From NCBI GenBank assembly GCA_964016985.1, contig OZ024828.1:2753701-2817700 (forward strand): a DNA stretch of 64,000 nt. Reading direction: 5' to 3'. The notes under the pieces are model-generated. The model was not told the origin of the DNA. It saw only the letters and a list, made by a program, of their open reading frames with translations, and searched no databases. Both the position numbers and the translations under genes were made by a program. This document shows positions 11,032 to 22,365 of this stretch, one piece after another. Numbering within the stretch: position 1 is the stretch's first letter; the number at the start of each line of letters is the position of its first letter. Source of the stretch: Anodontia alba. Its lineage: Eukaryota > Mollusca > Bivalvia > Lucinida > Lucinidae.

Positions 11032-11123
11032 TGTGAAAGGTAGATAGATAAATCCGTCCCTCGCGATCACAGTCTGGCATCACTCGGTAAGCCTCGTGAC
11101 GGATTTTTCTATCTACCACTCAC
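11032..11123. repeat. about 90-bp inverted repeat (hairpin)
   Basis: GTGTGAAAGGTAGATAGATA near 11031-11050 pairs with CTATCTACCACTCAC (about 11109-11123), and AAATCCGTC pairs with GACGGATTT inside. Probably a small fold-back element. The minus-strand frame over it is incidental. Confidence 0.6.
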
Positions 11124-11499
11124 ATCAACGATATATATTTCTTAAGGTTATTGGCTATTAATTTACTCTCACAGGACACCAAAACGATTCTATACGTAGT
11201 TCCATAATAAAGAATTCCAGGTTATTTGTCTCTTTCTGAGGTTTTTCGATACTTGTTATGATTCCAAATGGGTCATAATGTATAATTCATGCAGTTCTGC
11301 AGTAGATATGAGCAAATTTGAAATTCTTGGGTAGTACGTTTAAAAATGAAACTATAAAGTTATCTGGAGATCAAATTGCCTTTACCAAATCATATTCCAA
11401 ACGGAAAATAAAGCTACTGAGGTAATCACAACATTCCTAAGGTAAGGTAAGAAACACATGAGACATATAAGCGCAAAAAAAACAAACAACACACGGATG

Positions 11500-11928
11500 T
11501 TATCGACGTAATGAGCATACAAAAGCAATAACGAAACATCTGCATTGGAACGTTAAGTAGTTATACTTCTGGGTGGCGGTTCGGTAGGGCAGGGCGGAGA
11601 CTGGGACGGAAACGGCGACATGGGCGAGGGAGGGGGTTAAACATGTTCTATGTGTACATACTCTCACCACCATCTCACAAAGCAGTTTCGGACATAAACG
11701 AAAATTAAAAGAAAGCAAAACAAACCCTGGAACAAATTTATGAACTGCATTTGGAGAAAAAAGACAAATATCGGGAACAGCAATGGGAAAAGTCAGGAGG
11801 TGCTTTCTCGCAGTGGAATTCATGTCTTCCCCGTCATCGCATACCGATTCGATACTACTGATATGTCTCTTCGAACAAACACAGCAACGGTATAGTTGTA
11901 GAACTGTAAAATAAAACCGACAATTCAA
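11500..11928 (-). CDS. unrecognised open frame, doubtful
   Basis: 142 codons uninterrupted on the minus strand, long for this AT-rich window. An acceptor-like 'TTTTATTTTACAG' lies just inside the 5' end (about 11900), so a 3' exon is conceivable. The stretch reads 'LQLYRCCVCSKRHISS' then 'GEDMNSTARKHLLTFP', with several cysteines but no family I recognise. The downstream half (11580-11640) is C/T-rich. No second exon, promoter or polyadenylation context was found. It could equally be chance. Confidence 0.2.
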   Translation of the reverse strand: MNCRFYFTVLQLYRCCVCSKRHISSIESVCDDGEDMNSTARKHLLTFPIAVPDICLFSPNAVHKFVPGFVLLSFNFRLCPKLLCEMVVRVCTHRTCLTPSLAHVAVSVPVSALPYRTATQKYNYLTFQCRCFVIAFVCSLRR

Positions 11929-12525
<597 letters not shown>

Positions 12526-12710
12526 GATGTGTCAGCCTGATACAGAAATATGTTAAGTCAGATAAGTAAAATTATATGCTATTTGAGGTTAGAATGATGA
12601 TCAGAATCATATCTGAGCTTCGCCACGGAACGTGTGACCAGGAGGTAAGAGGTTTCGCGAAAGAAATACTGGTTTGCGAACACGTCCCCACCCCTGTAGT
12701 TTTCCTACTG

Positions 12711-12890
12711 ACCGTTCCAAGTTGGTTCTTCTATCAGTTATTCTTTTATTGTGCGTTTGTGGTTTCATATGTGCCTTTTGTGTGGTCCTTATATGTTCCT
12801 CATTCTTTTGGTGCCTTGGGACGGCTGTGTTTCGTAATTGTGGCATTTTTTGGTATCTTCACTTTATATTTTTCCAGGCATATGAGGACA
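12711..12890 (+). repeat. family A' (diverged relative of family A)
   Basis: Starts CTGACCGTTCCAAG and shares 'TTGTGCGTTTGTGGTTTC' and 'TATGTGCCTTTTGTG' with 62232-62365. Also shares the end block (GTGCCTTGGGACGG, GTAATTGTGGCATTT). Short frames on both strands lie over it. Confidence 0.65.
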
Positions 12891-13185
12891 GCAAAGGCCC
12901 TGATAAGTCTGGGCACGAGTAGACTGATCAGAGCATTCACTGTCCGCTAACATAATTATTTGGTACTTTAGAATATATCTATGAAGAGTCTCTGATTAGA
13001 CTTTATTGCTTCGCCGGCAGATCTTATTCATTACTGTTCACGTAATCTTTAAGGACCCGTTTTCTGATGGCGCGTCTCCTTTAAAAAAAACTCTGAGATG
13101 ACCGAATGGCCCATATGGCTAATGTCGTTATCAGGCATAGTCTGTATGTTCATTGGATGTGAGTCCCTCCGAATAGAATTTAGAG
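12891..13185. other. family-F fragment, otherwise nothing
   Basis: 'AAAGGCCCTGATAAGTCTGG' to 'GCATTCACTGTCCGC' (12892-12948) belongs to the common gatcag repeat. No gene. Confidence 0.45.
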
Positions 13186-13480
13186 TTTAACGATCCAGTC
13201 AACACTGTAAAGGTCAGGTCGGGCCGGTGCACTGGTCATTTAACCTACTTACACCCTTTCCTTGACAGACGTAGTCCTCTAAGCGGTTAACCATGACTTG
13301 TGCGCATACTTTCGCCAGTAACTGACAACTGTGCTTCTTGGATCAGCGGAAGGAGAAGAATGGTTTAAGTCCCCAAAAATTTATGTGGCCGAGCTGGGAT
13401 TCGAACTGGGATTGATCCCTGGATCAGCAGTCAGACACATGACCGACTGCGCTATGGAACCAAGTCGAACAGAAATCGCC
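13186..13480 (-). mobile_element. SINE, family S core with a different tRNA-like head
   Basis: The minus strand carries the same core and tail as other S copies ('CCGCTGATCCAAGAAG', 'CAGTTACTGGCGAAAG', 'GGTTAACCGCTTAGAGGACT'). Its 5' head (13386-13465) is instead a tRNA-like block with A-box TAGCGCAGTCGG and B-box AGTTCGAATCC. The other copies have TGGCTCAGTTGG / GGTTCAACCCC. The copy is old and diverged. Confidence 0.7.
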
Positions 13481-14318
13481 AATACGACATATGCGACAAG
13501 CTTAAATCGCTTCTTGTCGCTAACATACATTGTACTGCTTAGACTTTAAAAATCGTTTTAGTGAATAAAATAGACCCTAAGCCGGCTGCGCTGATCTGCA
13601 GGCATATCAGGGACTTTACTGGTCGCATATGTTATAACTGCTGGTACAACAAAAGTTGAGTTCCCAGGTAAGATTGATTTACATAGAAGCTTCATTTGCG
13701 GGCGTGTTTCTTTGTGTCTGATAGTAGAGGTGTAAACAAATGAATGCTGTCTGAACAACCATCGAATTATAAGCGTTGGCTGAACTGAGACAAATTACCT
13801 GTGATAGAATACCACCGACGCACAAATAAGGGATAACTGCAACAGAAGATCCGCCTTAACCATTTTCATGAAGCACAAAACTTCCGTGACTAGCTAATGC
13901 AAAGACGACTTTAACGGCAAACCCTTAACCCTTAAGCACGTCATACACTGATATAACGAGCCGTGTCATCAGGATCTACACTGTTTGCCATTCTGTTTTT
14001 CATTTTAGACTAAAAATCTCATTTGCACAGGTGCATTCCATAGGAATGAAAGTGTTAAGCCCTATCCGTAAGAAAAAGGCATGTTTTCAGAACTAAAATA
14101 ATACTACGTATTTGCAATATGATAGATGAAAAATACGATACGATACTATTCATTCTGTAGTAAATAACCGTGTATCATTTTTATCCAAATTTTCGGACAG
14201 ACAGACCTTAGCAAACAATGTACACTCAGAACAAACACCGTAGGACTCGGCGTCAAATCCGGATCAACACTATTTGTTACTCATTAGGAAGTTTTAAACA
14301 TATTAAAATGTTTTGTTT
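13481..14318. other. no gene; old repeat fragments
   Basis: 13925-14060 matches the 'CATCAGGATCTACACTGTTTG' type of family F. The frame at 13558-13758 has no recognisable signature. Confidence 0.4.
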
Positions 14319-14640
14319 GATTTGAGGTTTTACGGATCAGTTAACCGATTGGGGTCATGTCGAGCGCGATCAGTTTACCTAATCGCACTTTTACTGGGCA
14401 GGCTTCGTCTTCTAAGCGTTTTCCTCTTGGGGTCTGGGAAGGGCTGCGGTTTGTGATTGTGGCACCCCTGGACTTTTCTCTTACCTTTTTTTTAACCAGT
14501 ATTGTGCACATTTTAGCGCTAGAAACTGACAGCTGGCCTTTTTTGAATCAGCAGAAGAGAGAGAATGACCGTAGAAAATATTTCATGATCAATCTCCACG
14601 AATGAATTTGGCCGACTCGGCGGTGGTCGAACCTACAACA
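14319..14640 (-). mobile_element. SINE, family S, interrupted copy
   Basis: Minus-strand copy. Tail and core (14325-14418) are followed by a 72-bp stretch (14419-14490) identical in kind to the 3' end of family A ('CCTCTTGGGGTCTGGG', 'TTGTGATTGTGGCACC'). The SINE core then resumes at 'TTAACCAGTATTGTGCACA', exactly where it broke off. A degenerate tRNA-like head follows (14595-14640). Confidence 0.75.
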
Positions 14641-15529
14641 TCCTGAATACCAGTCGGACGCAAATACAACTGACCCATCGAGACTGGCACATTAACAGGG
14701 AGTGAAAGCGACCGAACACACAGTTGTAGAATATGCCGTTGGAAACAAAGAACACAGACAATCACGAAAATCAGAGACTCGGTTTGATTGAGTATCTTCA
14801 TATGCATCTCTATACTTTGCGAGGCTGCATACGTCCTCTAACGCCGGCTTAAGCGGTATTCGGTTTTCAAAATAAAGAAGCCAGCAATAATATCGAATGC
14901 ACATTTTTAATATTGAGTTACATAAGAACTAAGGACACGAAGTTTTGCTCTAGTAAAACTAGTTAGACTCGTTAGTTTAAGGTGAGCATTCCAAGGCAAT
15001 GCCTCAGTTTTGTTTTGTTTGTATGTCGATTGTTGTACATGTAACTGTGCAATTGTCTTGACATTGTTTGATTCTCATTCCCATTTGTTTCGATGGCCCG
15101 GGGAGCCATTATTCATGATAGTGACTTATCCTGGGTACCGTATTTACCGTAAATATTCGGACAGACAGGCATGAGCAAACAGTATAGACCCAGATCATGG
15201 TCTACTCTGTTTGGCCCTCGTCCAACAATCTCTAGAAACTGCAACAGATAGTAAATTGTACTTGTTCAAATTTAAGAACAAGTGTGGCAAGGAATGAAGG
15301 TGTCCGAATACTTAAGATAAACACGGTAATTCGATTCATAACACTTTTCAAATGTTATGACAGGTATGATAAGGAGTGTTCAGAGTAAATACTGTTAGTA
15401 AGTATCCAATTACTAAGGCGGAATGCAATAGAACTTACAAGTATAGATGCAGTGTCACGTTCAGTGTCACGGCACATTCGTATTTTTACAAGTTTGATGA
15501 CTATATATAAAATATATAAGTAAAGATAC
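14641..15529. repeat. no gene; dispersed repeat pair and family-F fragments
   Basis: 14740-14880 shares 'TTTGCGAGGCTGCATA' and 'GCTTAAGCGGTATTCG' with 47700-47765. 15155-15230 is a family-F fragment. Frames here are incidental. Confidence 0.45.
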
Positions 15530-15690
15530 CTAGGGAATGCCACAATCACAAAGCACAGCTTTCTCGAGGCAGGTAAAGGACAGATGGGGAATAAATATTG
15601 ACAAAACAAACGCCAACTATGAAACCAAAAACGCAGAAACAAAGAGGAAATGCAACAGGGGCACCACCTCGGAACGATCAGCAGTAAAGG
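15530..15690 (-). repeat. family A' fragment
   Basis: Antisense match to 12711-12890 ('GGGAATGCCACAATCAC', 'CTTTCTCGAGGCAGG', 'ACCACCTCGGAACGATCAG'). Lies tail to head before the next family-A copy. Confidence 0.6.
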
Positions 15691-15719
15691 TGCTTCAACC
15701 CTCCGACCCCCCGCTGTTT

Positions 15720-16022
15720 TACTCTACTGACCGTTCTAAGGCGGTGTTCCCGGTGTTAGTCTTACTCTTTGTTGCCTCGTGGTTTGTTCTACGAGGCGAT
15801 TTATTTTATGTCTTACCTTGTGTCATTTTGTTATTGTGTTTTTCAGTCCTCTTAGCATTGCGATTACCTCGCTTGGGGAAAAGATAGCTAATCTTAGTGC
15901 TTTTCGTACGTTTGTTCGAATTGTGCTTGTTTGGATTTGTCGGTTTCCTCTTTCTCTTGGTGTCTGGGAAGGGCTGCGGTTTGTAATTGTGGCACTCCCT
16001 GGACTTTTCTCTTATCTTTTTT
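15720..16022 (+). repeat. family A, copy 4
   Basis: Near-identical over its length to copy 1 (CTACTGACCGTTCTAAGG to 'TGGCACTCCCTGGACTT'). The hydrophobic frames recur with shifts. Confidence 0.8.
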
Positions 16023-16648
16023 TTATTTTTTATTTTTTTTTTTTTATTTTATTTATTAAACATGGCTACGTTTAATAGAGCAAATAACCCGCAAGAGTTT
16101 TCCAAAAACTATTATGCATCTCCTGAACAGTTATTATAAATTAGTCTTATGTAACCTCAAATTAGAGAGAGGCTGTTATTCTCGTTGATTAGACTTGACG
16201 TTAGATCAAAATTAATCATATCAATAATTAATATATTGATAAGAGCTCGACTATACAACATTAAGCCAGTAAAGATTTCCATATGTTTGTTATGCATAAA
16301 CATACAAAAATTGTATTCGCATAGGCCGCTACCTTGGTTGTGCCAAAAGACAGCTTCAGACTAGTTCGCGAATACTCGCTACCATCCATCGAAAACTGAA
16401 CGAAGAGCTATTGTCTACGAGTGACCGCGAACGTTTCGGTTAACAGAACGCCTGTTTGTACACACTCTCAAACCCTCACTCTTAACACTAATGCAGCTCC
16501 AAATTGCATATATATGAAACACATATAATCAAAACCACTGTGATGCAAAGGATCAATGGCGATCTTAAAGCCAAAAGACAAGAAAACCACTACCAGGACC
16601 ACAATGTGCCCGACCACTGACATTGATAGTCAAACGCCAGCCATCTGA
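16023..16648. other. T-rich tract then no recognised feature
   Basis: T-rich run at 16018-16058, followed by AT-rich sequence without gene-like frames. Confidence 0.4.
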
Positions 16649-17160
16649 AACAATCACAAACCGCAGCCCATCCCAGACCCCAAGAGGAAGAGGAAACCGA
16701 CAAATCTAAACAAGCACAAATCGAACAAACGTACGAAAAGCACTAAGATTAGCTCTCTCTTCCCCAAGCGAGGTAATCGCAAAACTAAAAGGACTAAAAA
16801 ACACAAGAACAAAATGACACAGGAAAAACATACAACAAATCGCCTCGTAGAATAAACCACAAAGCAACAAAAAGTCAGACTAACACCGGGACCACCGCCT
16901 TAGAATGGTCGGTAGAGCAAACCACCGGGGGATTTAAAGTTATTTTACAGCTAGCTAACTTCACCCTGGGTCCCGATGCTACTCTAAATACAGAAATACA
17001 TAAAAAAAAATCGGTTCGCATGAAGGCTCTCAACTCAGTCAATGCATCAAAGCGAAAACATAAAAATCAAATTAATCACTATAATAAACAAAGACGAGTA
17101 CTCATGGCTAATTCTACTGTATGCCAGAGTAAATGAAAACCAATAGTTGAACCACGGCGG
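16649..17160 (-). repeat. family A, copy 5 (long)
   Basis: Antisense, collinear with 4250-4790 including the distal block 'CACCCTGGGTCCCGATG' to 'ACTCATGGCTAATTC'. It lacks the G-rich expansion present in copy 2. Confidence 0.8.
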
Positions 17161-17391
17161 GCCAAGCCAAAGACAAATCGTCAAGCCCCAACCCACTGGT
17201 TTAAGTTTTACGAAGAGGCCGTCATTGAGTCTGAGGCCCGAACCGCCGTCGTGCAATTAAAGAGTGAAGCATAGCCATCAACAATGATTGGGTTGACAAC
17301 TAGGCATGCAGTCTGCCGCATAATATCCATGCTATAGCCAATTCTTTTATAACGGCTAATAAGTTTCCTGAATTGCTCCGAAAAGTTAGAT
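17161..17391. other. no feature recognised
   Basis: Short spacer between family A and the RT pseudogene. The minus-strand frame at 17047-17256 mostly overlaps the repeat. Confidence 0.35.
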
Positions 17392-18545
17392 TTACCTACA
17401 TTTTTTTTTAAATCTGTACACTAAGTCACCGTAAAATTCGGGGTCCGATATACCTTGTTGCAGAAGTGTTTTCAGACTGACGCTATATTTTTCTAACAAG
17501 GCACTGTGTCTGCGATAAAATTTCGAAAACGCCTTACGAAGTTTAAAATAACGATAGCCCTGCCTAAGAAGTTTGGCAGTAAGGGCTTTATTACGGTAGT
17601 TAAAGTCATTAAGATTTGAAGAAGCTCTGGCGAATCTTATAAGTTGAGATATGTATACACCGTATGAGGTACGCCGGGGGACATCGCCATCCAGAAAAGG
17701 GAAATTGACTATATCAAAATAAAAATCGTCCCGTTTATCATAAATCTTGGTAGAAACTGTACCATTAGATATACATAGATTCAAATCCAAAAAAGGTGCC
17801 CGGTATCGGAAGAATTTGCTCTATTTAATTGGAGTTCTGTAGGGTATATCCGCTCCACCATTTGGTCAAAGTAAATATTGTCAATATTTAATAAATCGTC
17901 AAGGTATCTTGAAGTTGAATTGAAAGCCTAAATAATGTCAGCCTGATTTTCACGTGAGAGAGACTTCATGAAATCCCTCTCATAACAAAAAAGAAACAAA
18001 TCTGCAACAAGAGGAGCACAATTAGTTCCCATCGGAATACCAATAGTTTGTCTATAAAGTTTAGTTCCAAATCTAATAAAAATATTATCCAAAAGATAAA
18101 CAAGGGCATCACAGACTTTTTGACACGACCATAAATTGTGATTATTATACACATCAGAAGTGAAAAAAGCGCATTCTTCGTTGCAAGCCAAATATTGGGT
18201 ATTCTCCCGAATAAACGTTCGGTTAATTCAATCAATAAGTTTATCTTTTATAAGATGATTAGGTAACGTAGTATACAGTGTAGAACAATCATATGTAGAC
18301 AATTTAGAAGCCTGAAAGTTTTAAGATTTAAATTTATTAAGAACATCATTAGAATTTTTAATTGACCAAAAATAGTTAATTCCGTCCCTTTCGTAAATAA
18401 TATCATGATAGTATCTAATCCAATGTTTTTTAACAGCAGTAAGGCATGAAGTTAGCAGTTTGGACAAAACAGTAGTCGTACAAGAACTAGAATTAGCAAT
18501 GAAACGTGCTTTTTAAGGTCGTTTATGAAGTTTCGGTAACTTTTA
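17392..18545 (-). pseudogene. Penelope-like reverse transcriptase, broken copy
   Basis: The best-preserved RT in the window. In minus-strand order it shows 'LPKLHKRP' (about 18535), 'YDCSTLYTTLPNHL' (about 18280), 'CAFFTSDVYNN', 'GIPMGTNCAPLVADLF' (about 18030), then the catalytic 'STSRYLDDLLNID' (about 17905; the aspartate pair is intact) and 'YDKRDDF', 'FPFLDGDVPRRTSYGVYIS', 'SKFYRRHSALLEKYS' (17780-17420). It is inactive: TAG just before the YLDD block, a frameshift near 17800, and in-frame stops in the upstream part. No GIY-YIG endonuclease domain is visible downstream. The element's 5' part ends where hairpin MITE copy 4 begins. Motif order fits Penelope-like RTs; the clade call is from memory. 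Confidence 0.8.
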
Positions 18546-18729
18546 TATAGTAAAACTGGGGTTTACAGGGGTAAACATTAGTTTTCTTATTTCTGCTCAA
18601 AACATAGACTGTGGGTACAATCTATGTTTTGAGCAGAAACATGACAAATATTTGATGTTTTCTCTGAAAATCTTTTTTTTTTTAGTAGTAAAATTTCTAG
18701 TATATTTGAATAGGCATGTTTTCGTAATG
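18541..18729 (+). mobile_element. hairpin MITE, family B, copy 4 (collapsed hairpin)
   Basis: The left end is missing and it starts at 'TTTTATATAGTAAAACTGGG'. The central hairpin has lost its inner part: GACTGTGGGTACAATC joins the two outer arms directly. The right end (GGCATGTTTTCGTAATG) is present. Confidence 0.75.
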
Positions 18730-18827
18730 GAATATCCATGTTGTCAGTGGGTAGTTTTATATTGACATTTGTCTGACTTGTGCATTTCTAATCTACGTCT
18801 GTAGGCAAAACATATAAATGGAGTTAT

Positions 18828-18905
18828 CCAGGAACAATAACAATCACGAAGCACAGTCTTCCTGAGCACCGAAACAAGAACCAATGACACAGTAATAACC
18901 GGCAT
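18828..18905 (-). repeat. family A' fragment
   Basis: 'AATCACGAAGCACAGTC' and 'CTGAGCACCGAAACAAG' match the complement of the A' end block. Confidence 0.5.
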
Positions 18906-18909
18906 TTAA

Positions 18910-19002
18910 CATTACGAAAACACGCCTTTTCAAATATATTGAAAATTTTACCGCCAAAAATTAAAAGTTTTCAGATAGAAATTCTGATATGTTTACATTT
19001 CT
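18910..19002 (-). mobile_element. hairpin MITE, family B, copy 5 (right end only)
   Basis: CATTACGAAAACACGCC to 'CAGATAGAAATTCTGATATG' is the reversed right-hand third of family B. The hairpin and the other arm are absent. Confidence 0.7.
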
Positions 19003-19029
19003 CAGACTATTAACCTGCCAAATGGTCGG

Positions 19030-19121
19030 AACCAATCACATTATACCTTACAAAAAAATCCCTCTACGTCAGTCCCACGTGGTGTATGACGACAACGATC
19101 ATGCACAGTAACCGTATCAAA
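19030..19121 (+). promoter_or_regulatory. possible promoter upstream of first coding exon
   Basis: Within 90 bases of the ATG there are a CCAAT box (19032-19036), TACGTCA (CRE half-site type, about 19065) and an E-box CACGTG (19076-19081). No TATA box is visible at a convincing distance. Motif words alone are weak evidence; the supporting point is their position before a good Kozak ATG. Confidence 0.35.
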
Positions 19122-19220
19122 ATGGCCGCGAGCGGACCTCATAGAAGAGTTGAAGATCACGAAGATTCCATTGTACCAAGCACCAGTGCATTGCCACATA
19201 TGAAAGAAACACCAAATGAG
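19122..19220 (+). CDS. candidate first coding exon of the 19-35 kb gene
   Basis: ATG in a strong context (CAAAATGGCC) opens 33 codons beginning MAASGPHRRVEDHEDS and ending 'KETPNE'. It stops exactly at GAG|GTATGT, a good splice donor, in phase 0. The same frame is open further upstream to another ATG at 19086, so the start could be 12 codons earlier. Composition (charged, serine/proline) looks like a disordered amino terminus. I do not recognise the protein. It is in phase with the exons at 33209 and 34632. Splicing 19220 to 33209 to 34632 keeps one open frame of about 100 codons, although additional exons may lie between. Confidence 0.45.
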
Positions 19221-19533
19221 GTATGTCTATTTAAACCTACTGGAAACACTGACCGGCGCTTCCTAGAATCTATTACATACTATGAGCCTGATTCCGTTCC
19301 AAGACGGTGCCATCTCGGCTTCTGATGACCCAGTTTTCAGTGAGAAACTTGTTGAAACTGAAGTGTAGATCAAGAGCTTCAGCTACAGTATAGAACTTCA
19401 GTGGCGCCTTTTCAGTTGCACCAATCTAATATCAAGCTTACATGCATAATTCGTCCGTTGTTTTTTTTTTCCTTTACTTTTTTTTGTTTAATAACCTGAC
19501 AGAATGACCTACTTTAAAATGTGAAGGCACAGA
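19221..19533. other. probable intron start, no feature
   Basis: Follows the putative donor. T-rich near 19460-19490. No repeat recognised before the SINE. Confidence 0.35.
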
Positions 19534-19545
19534 CACGGTTATTTG

Positions 19546-19845
19546 TTTGTGTTGAGGTTTTACGGCCCAGTCAACCCAATGGGGTCATGTAGAGCGCAGT
19601 CAGTTTACCTAACCACACGTTGACTGGGCAGGCTTAGTCCTCTGAGCGGTTAACCAGTATTGTGCACATTCTTTCGCCAGAAACTGACAACTGCCCTTCT
19701 TGAATCAGCGGAAGGGAGAGAATGACCGTAGAAAATATTTCATGATCAGTCTCCACAAAAGAATATTGCCAACCTCCGCGGGGGTTGAACCCGCGACCTC
19801 CTGGTCTCCAGTCGTCGGCGCATCCAACTGAGCCACTGAGGTTGG
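19546..19845 (-). mobile_element. tRNA-derived SINE, family S, full copy with target duplication
   Basis: 300-bp minus-strand copy with tRNA-like head (B-box GGTTCAACCCC, A-box TGGCTCAGTTGG at 19785-19845), core and tail. It is flanked by a 12-bp direct repeat CACGGTTATTTG at 19534-19545 and 19846-19857, the mark of a LINE-mediated insertion. The head resembles a tRNA but runs into the SINE body, so it should not be called a tRNA gene. Confidence 0.92.
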
Positions 19846-19857
19846 CACGGTTATTTG

Positions 19858-22365
19858 AGCATGTGTTTTCGAACGATCTCTCGCATTTCGTTTTTATCCT
19901 ATTCAATATTGAACAATATAGAGCCATAATAAGTTTTCCCGCCTCTAAAAAACATTTAAAAGAAAACAAAAACAACCACAAAAAACAACAACAACAACAA
20001 AAACACAAAACAAAACAAAAAATAGAGCCTCGCTGGTACAATGCGTCTACAATGCTGGAAAGTATTTTGTACACAAGATACCAAAAACAAAAACCAGGAC
20101 CAGGCAGATCAGTTCACTATTGCACACAAATGTGTTCATCATTAAAATGGTATGCATAACATTCCAGAATTATGACTGAATGCTGAAGTGTAAAGAAGCT
20201 TGAAATTTTTGTTTCTGGGTTATTGTGGTGGTGCTCAGCTTAGCTGGGAACAAATGCATATGATCTGTTTGTAGTGGGAAATTTGATAAAGATTTTGTGC
20301 AAATGACAAAAAATTCCAATTTGAAGTCATTCCTGTTTGTTATGTGCATATCAGTACTTACTCCGGTACATGTAAGTGAGATACGGCCATCATTTCCCTC
20401 TTCTTTTTTCCTGTTTTTTTTTTTTTTTTTTTATTATGAATTCAGGGGTTTTCTCCAACTCTCATCGTTGCAGTTTTTACCCCCAAAACCTTGTTACCCT
20501 TAAGTAAGGAGTAAGAATCCTAAGTGATGCATACATAATCAAACCCAAAAACAATTTTATTTATCTAGGCTTTTTATTTTGATCTATTTGTGGAGTAAAG
20601 GCCATAAATTATCACCATTTGAGCAACCGTTAACCGTTAAACAAAAACAAATTGTAGCAGACAATATTATAAAATTGTTTCATTTTCAGAGAATTTAAGG
20701 CTAGACAGACAATTCACATGAAATGTCAAGCCTTATTTTATCTTGAAAAATATTTCAAAGAGTCGTCTGCTGCATCTAAGATAAGTGCTTGAAGGGTTAA
20801 TCTCTTTAAAATAATAAACCTGTAAACCTTTTACACCACATAAGGGACTCCCTTGGACCCTCACTTTAAAAATCTGAGAAAACTGTGAGTTTCCATGGGC
20901 AATGACTTTGGGCAACAGTGTTTTTTAATTGTAAATGGGTAAATTCTCAACAGAGTTACTGAACTTGTTTTCTGTCAACATTTCATTTCTTTTTAATACT
21001 TGAAAACTAATGAATGAGTTTATGTCATATTTTACCCATTGATACATTTTGATATTGAGTAGATGTCATGACTAGATAGATCTTAGATGAGATTGGTAAT
21101 GGTTCAAGTTTGTAATTCTTCAGTAGAGTTACAGTACTTGAAAAAACATCATTTGAGTTTTTGCTTAATACAAATTGATGGATTTTTTATCAGATTTTTT
21201 GATCCAGTATACATTACATGTATGTCCTTGTTATTGATTAATACAATACTTTTCCAAGCAGTTATGGCCCTTGATTGTCATCAAATTGTGATTTTCTTAT
21301 ATATTCTGAGATAGGGTACACAGATATGTACTTGTTTTGCAGGTTTTAAGCTTGACTTGAAATTTAGGGAGACGTTTCTTCTCTTTCTAGAAAAGATAGA
21401 GAGGAGATTTAGTTTTAATTCATATTTCCCTATACATTGATTCTATATAGTTGACCTCCCTCAGCTGCAAATAGGTATAAGTTTGACAATAGCAGGGAGA
21501 CTGTTTCTCTCCAGTCGTCCTTTACCCTATTCCCTGCTGTGTGTAATTGTATGATGTATGCAGTGTTCCAGCTAGTCCAATTAATCTATTTTTGGACATC
21601 TTGCAATTATCTCCCATTTTGTTTCATCCTGGAGAACCGGCTTAGTTATGACACACTATATCACAGAAACAAGTATTAATTTTTTATTTGGCTAAACAAA
21701 GGCTTGAAGAGTCATTTGATGTATAAACACAGTGCTCCGGCTATGATTTGATGGCAGATGGGTGCCAATTAGGGCATTTTTTGCGCGGTCATGCAAGAAT
21801 GAGGGCACCATGTGTCATGAAATGTCAGGTCTTGTTTTCTGGGAAAAATAAGATAATATATTTCACCCAGACTGCTAAGCGTTAAAAGTTTTATGTGTAT
21901 TCTAGATTGATGCATTTATTGTGGAGTGAGAATATATTTTGCAATCTCTTGGAACTAAGCATATCATATTCAGTGTGAGGTCCATGCAAACAGTGCCCTA
22001 CCTGGCGTCCCTCTGCTTTCAGACCCTAACTGGTGCAATGGTTAGATCTGGTTTGAGATTGCTGGTCTCCCTCCCCACCCCCCACCCCCACCAACCCCCA
22101 CCAAAACAAATCTTTTTTAGTATTTTCTGAAAAGAAGTTTGAATTTTGTTTTTTGTTGTACATTTGGCTTTTTTGCACTAAAATTTGTATATTACTACAT
22201 GGCTTCATATAAGGTTTTAATAATTACTCAGAATAATTTCAGAATTTTTTTCCTTATCTCCATCAAAACCTTGGGCACTGTTTCTAGGAAAATAATCCAA
22301 AAATAAATAAAAAGTAAGCAGTAAAAAAAGCAAAGTTTTCCCTACTGTCCTAACTATTTTTTTAC
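19858..22365. repeat. intronic or intergenic stretch with family-P fragments
   Basis: A-rich tract at 19965-20025, T-rich at 20403-20432. Family-P copies at 20640-20790 ('CACATGAAATGTCAAGCC') and 21805-21890. C-rich run at 22070-22105. No convincing exon was found in this stretch on either strand. Confidence 0.45.
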
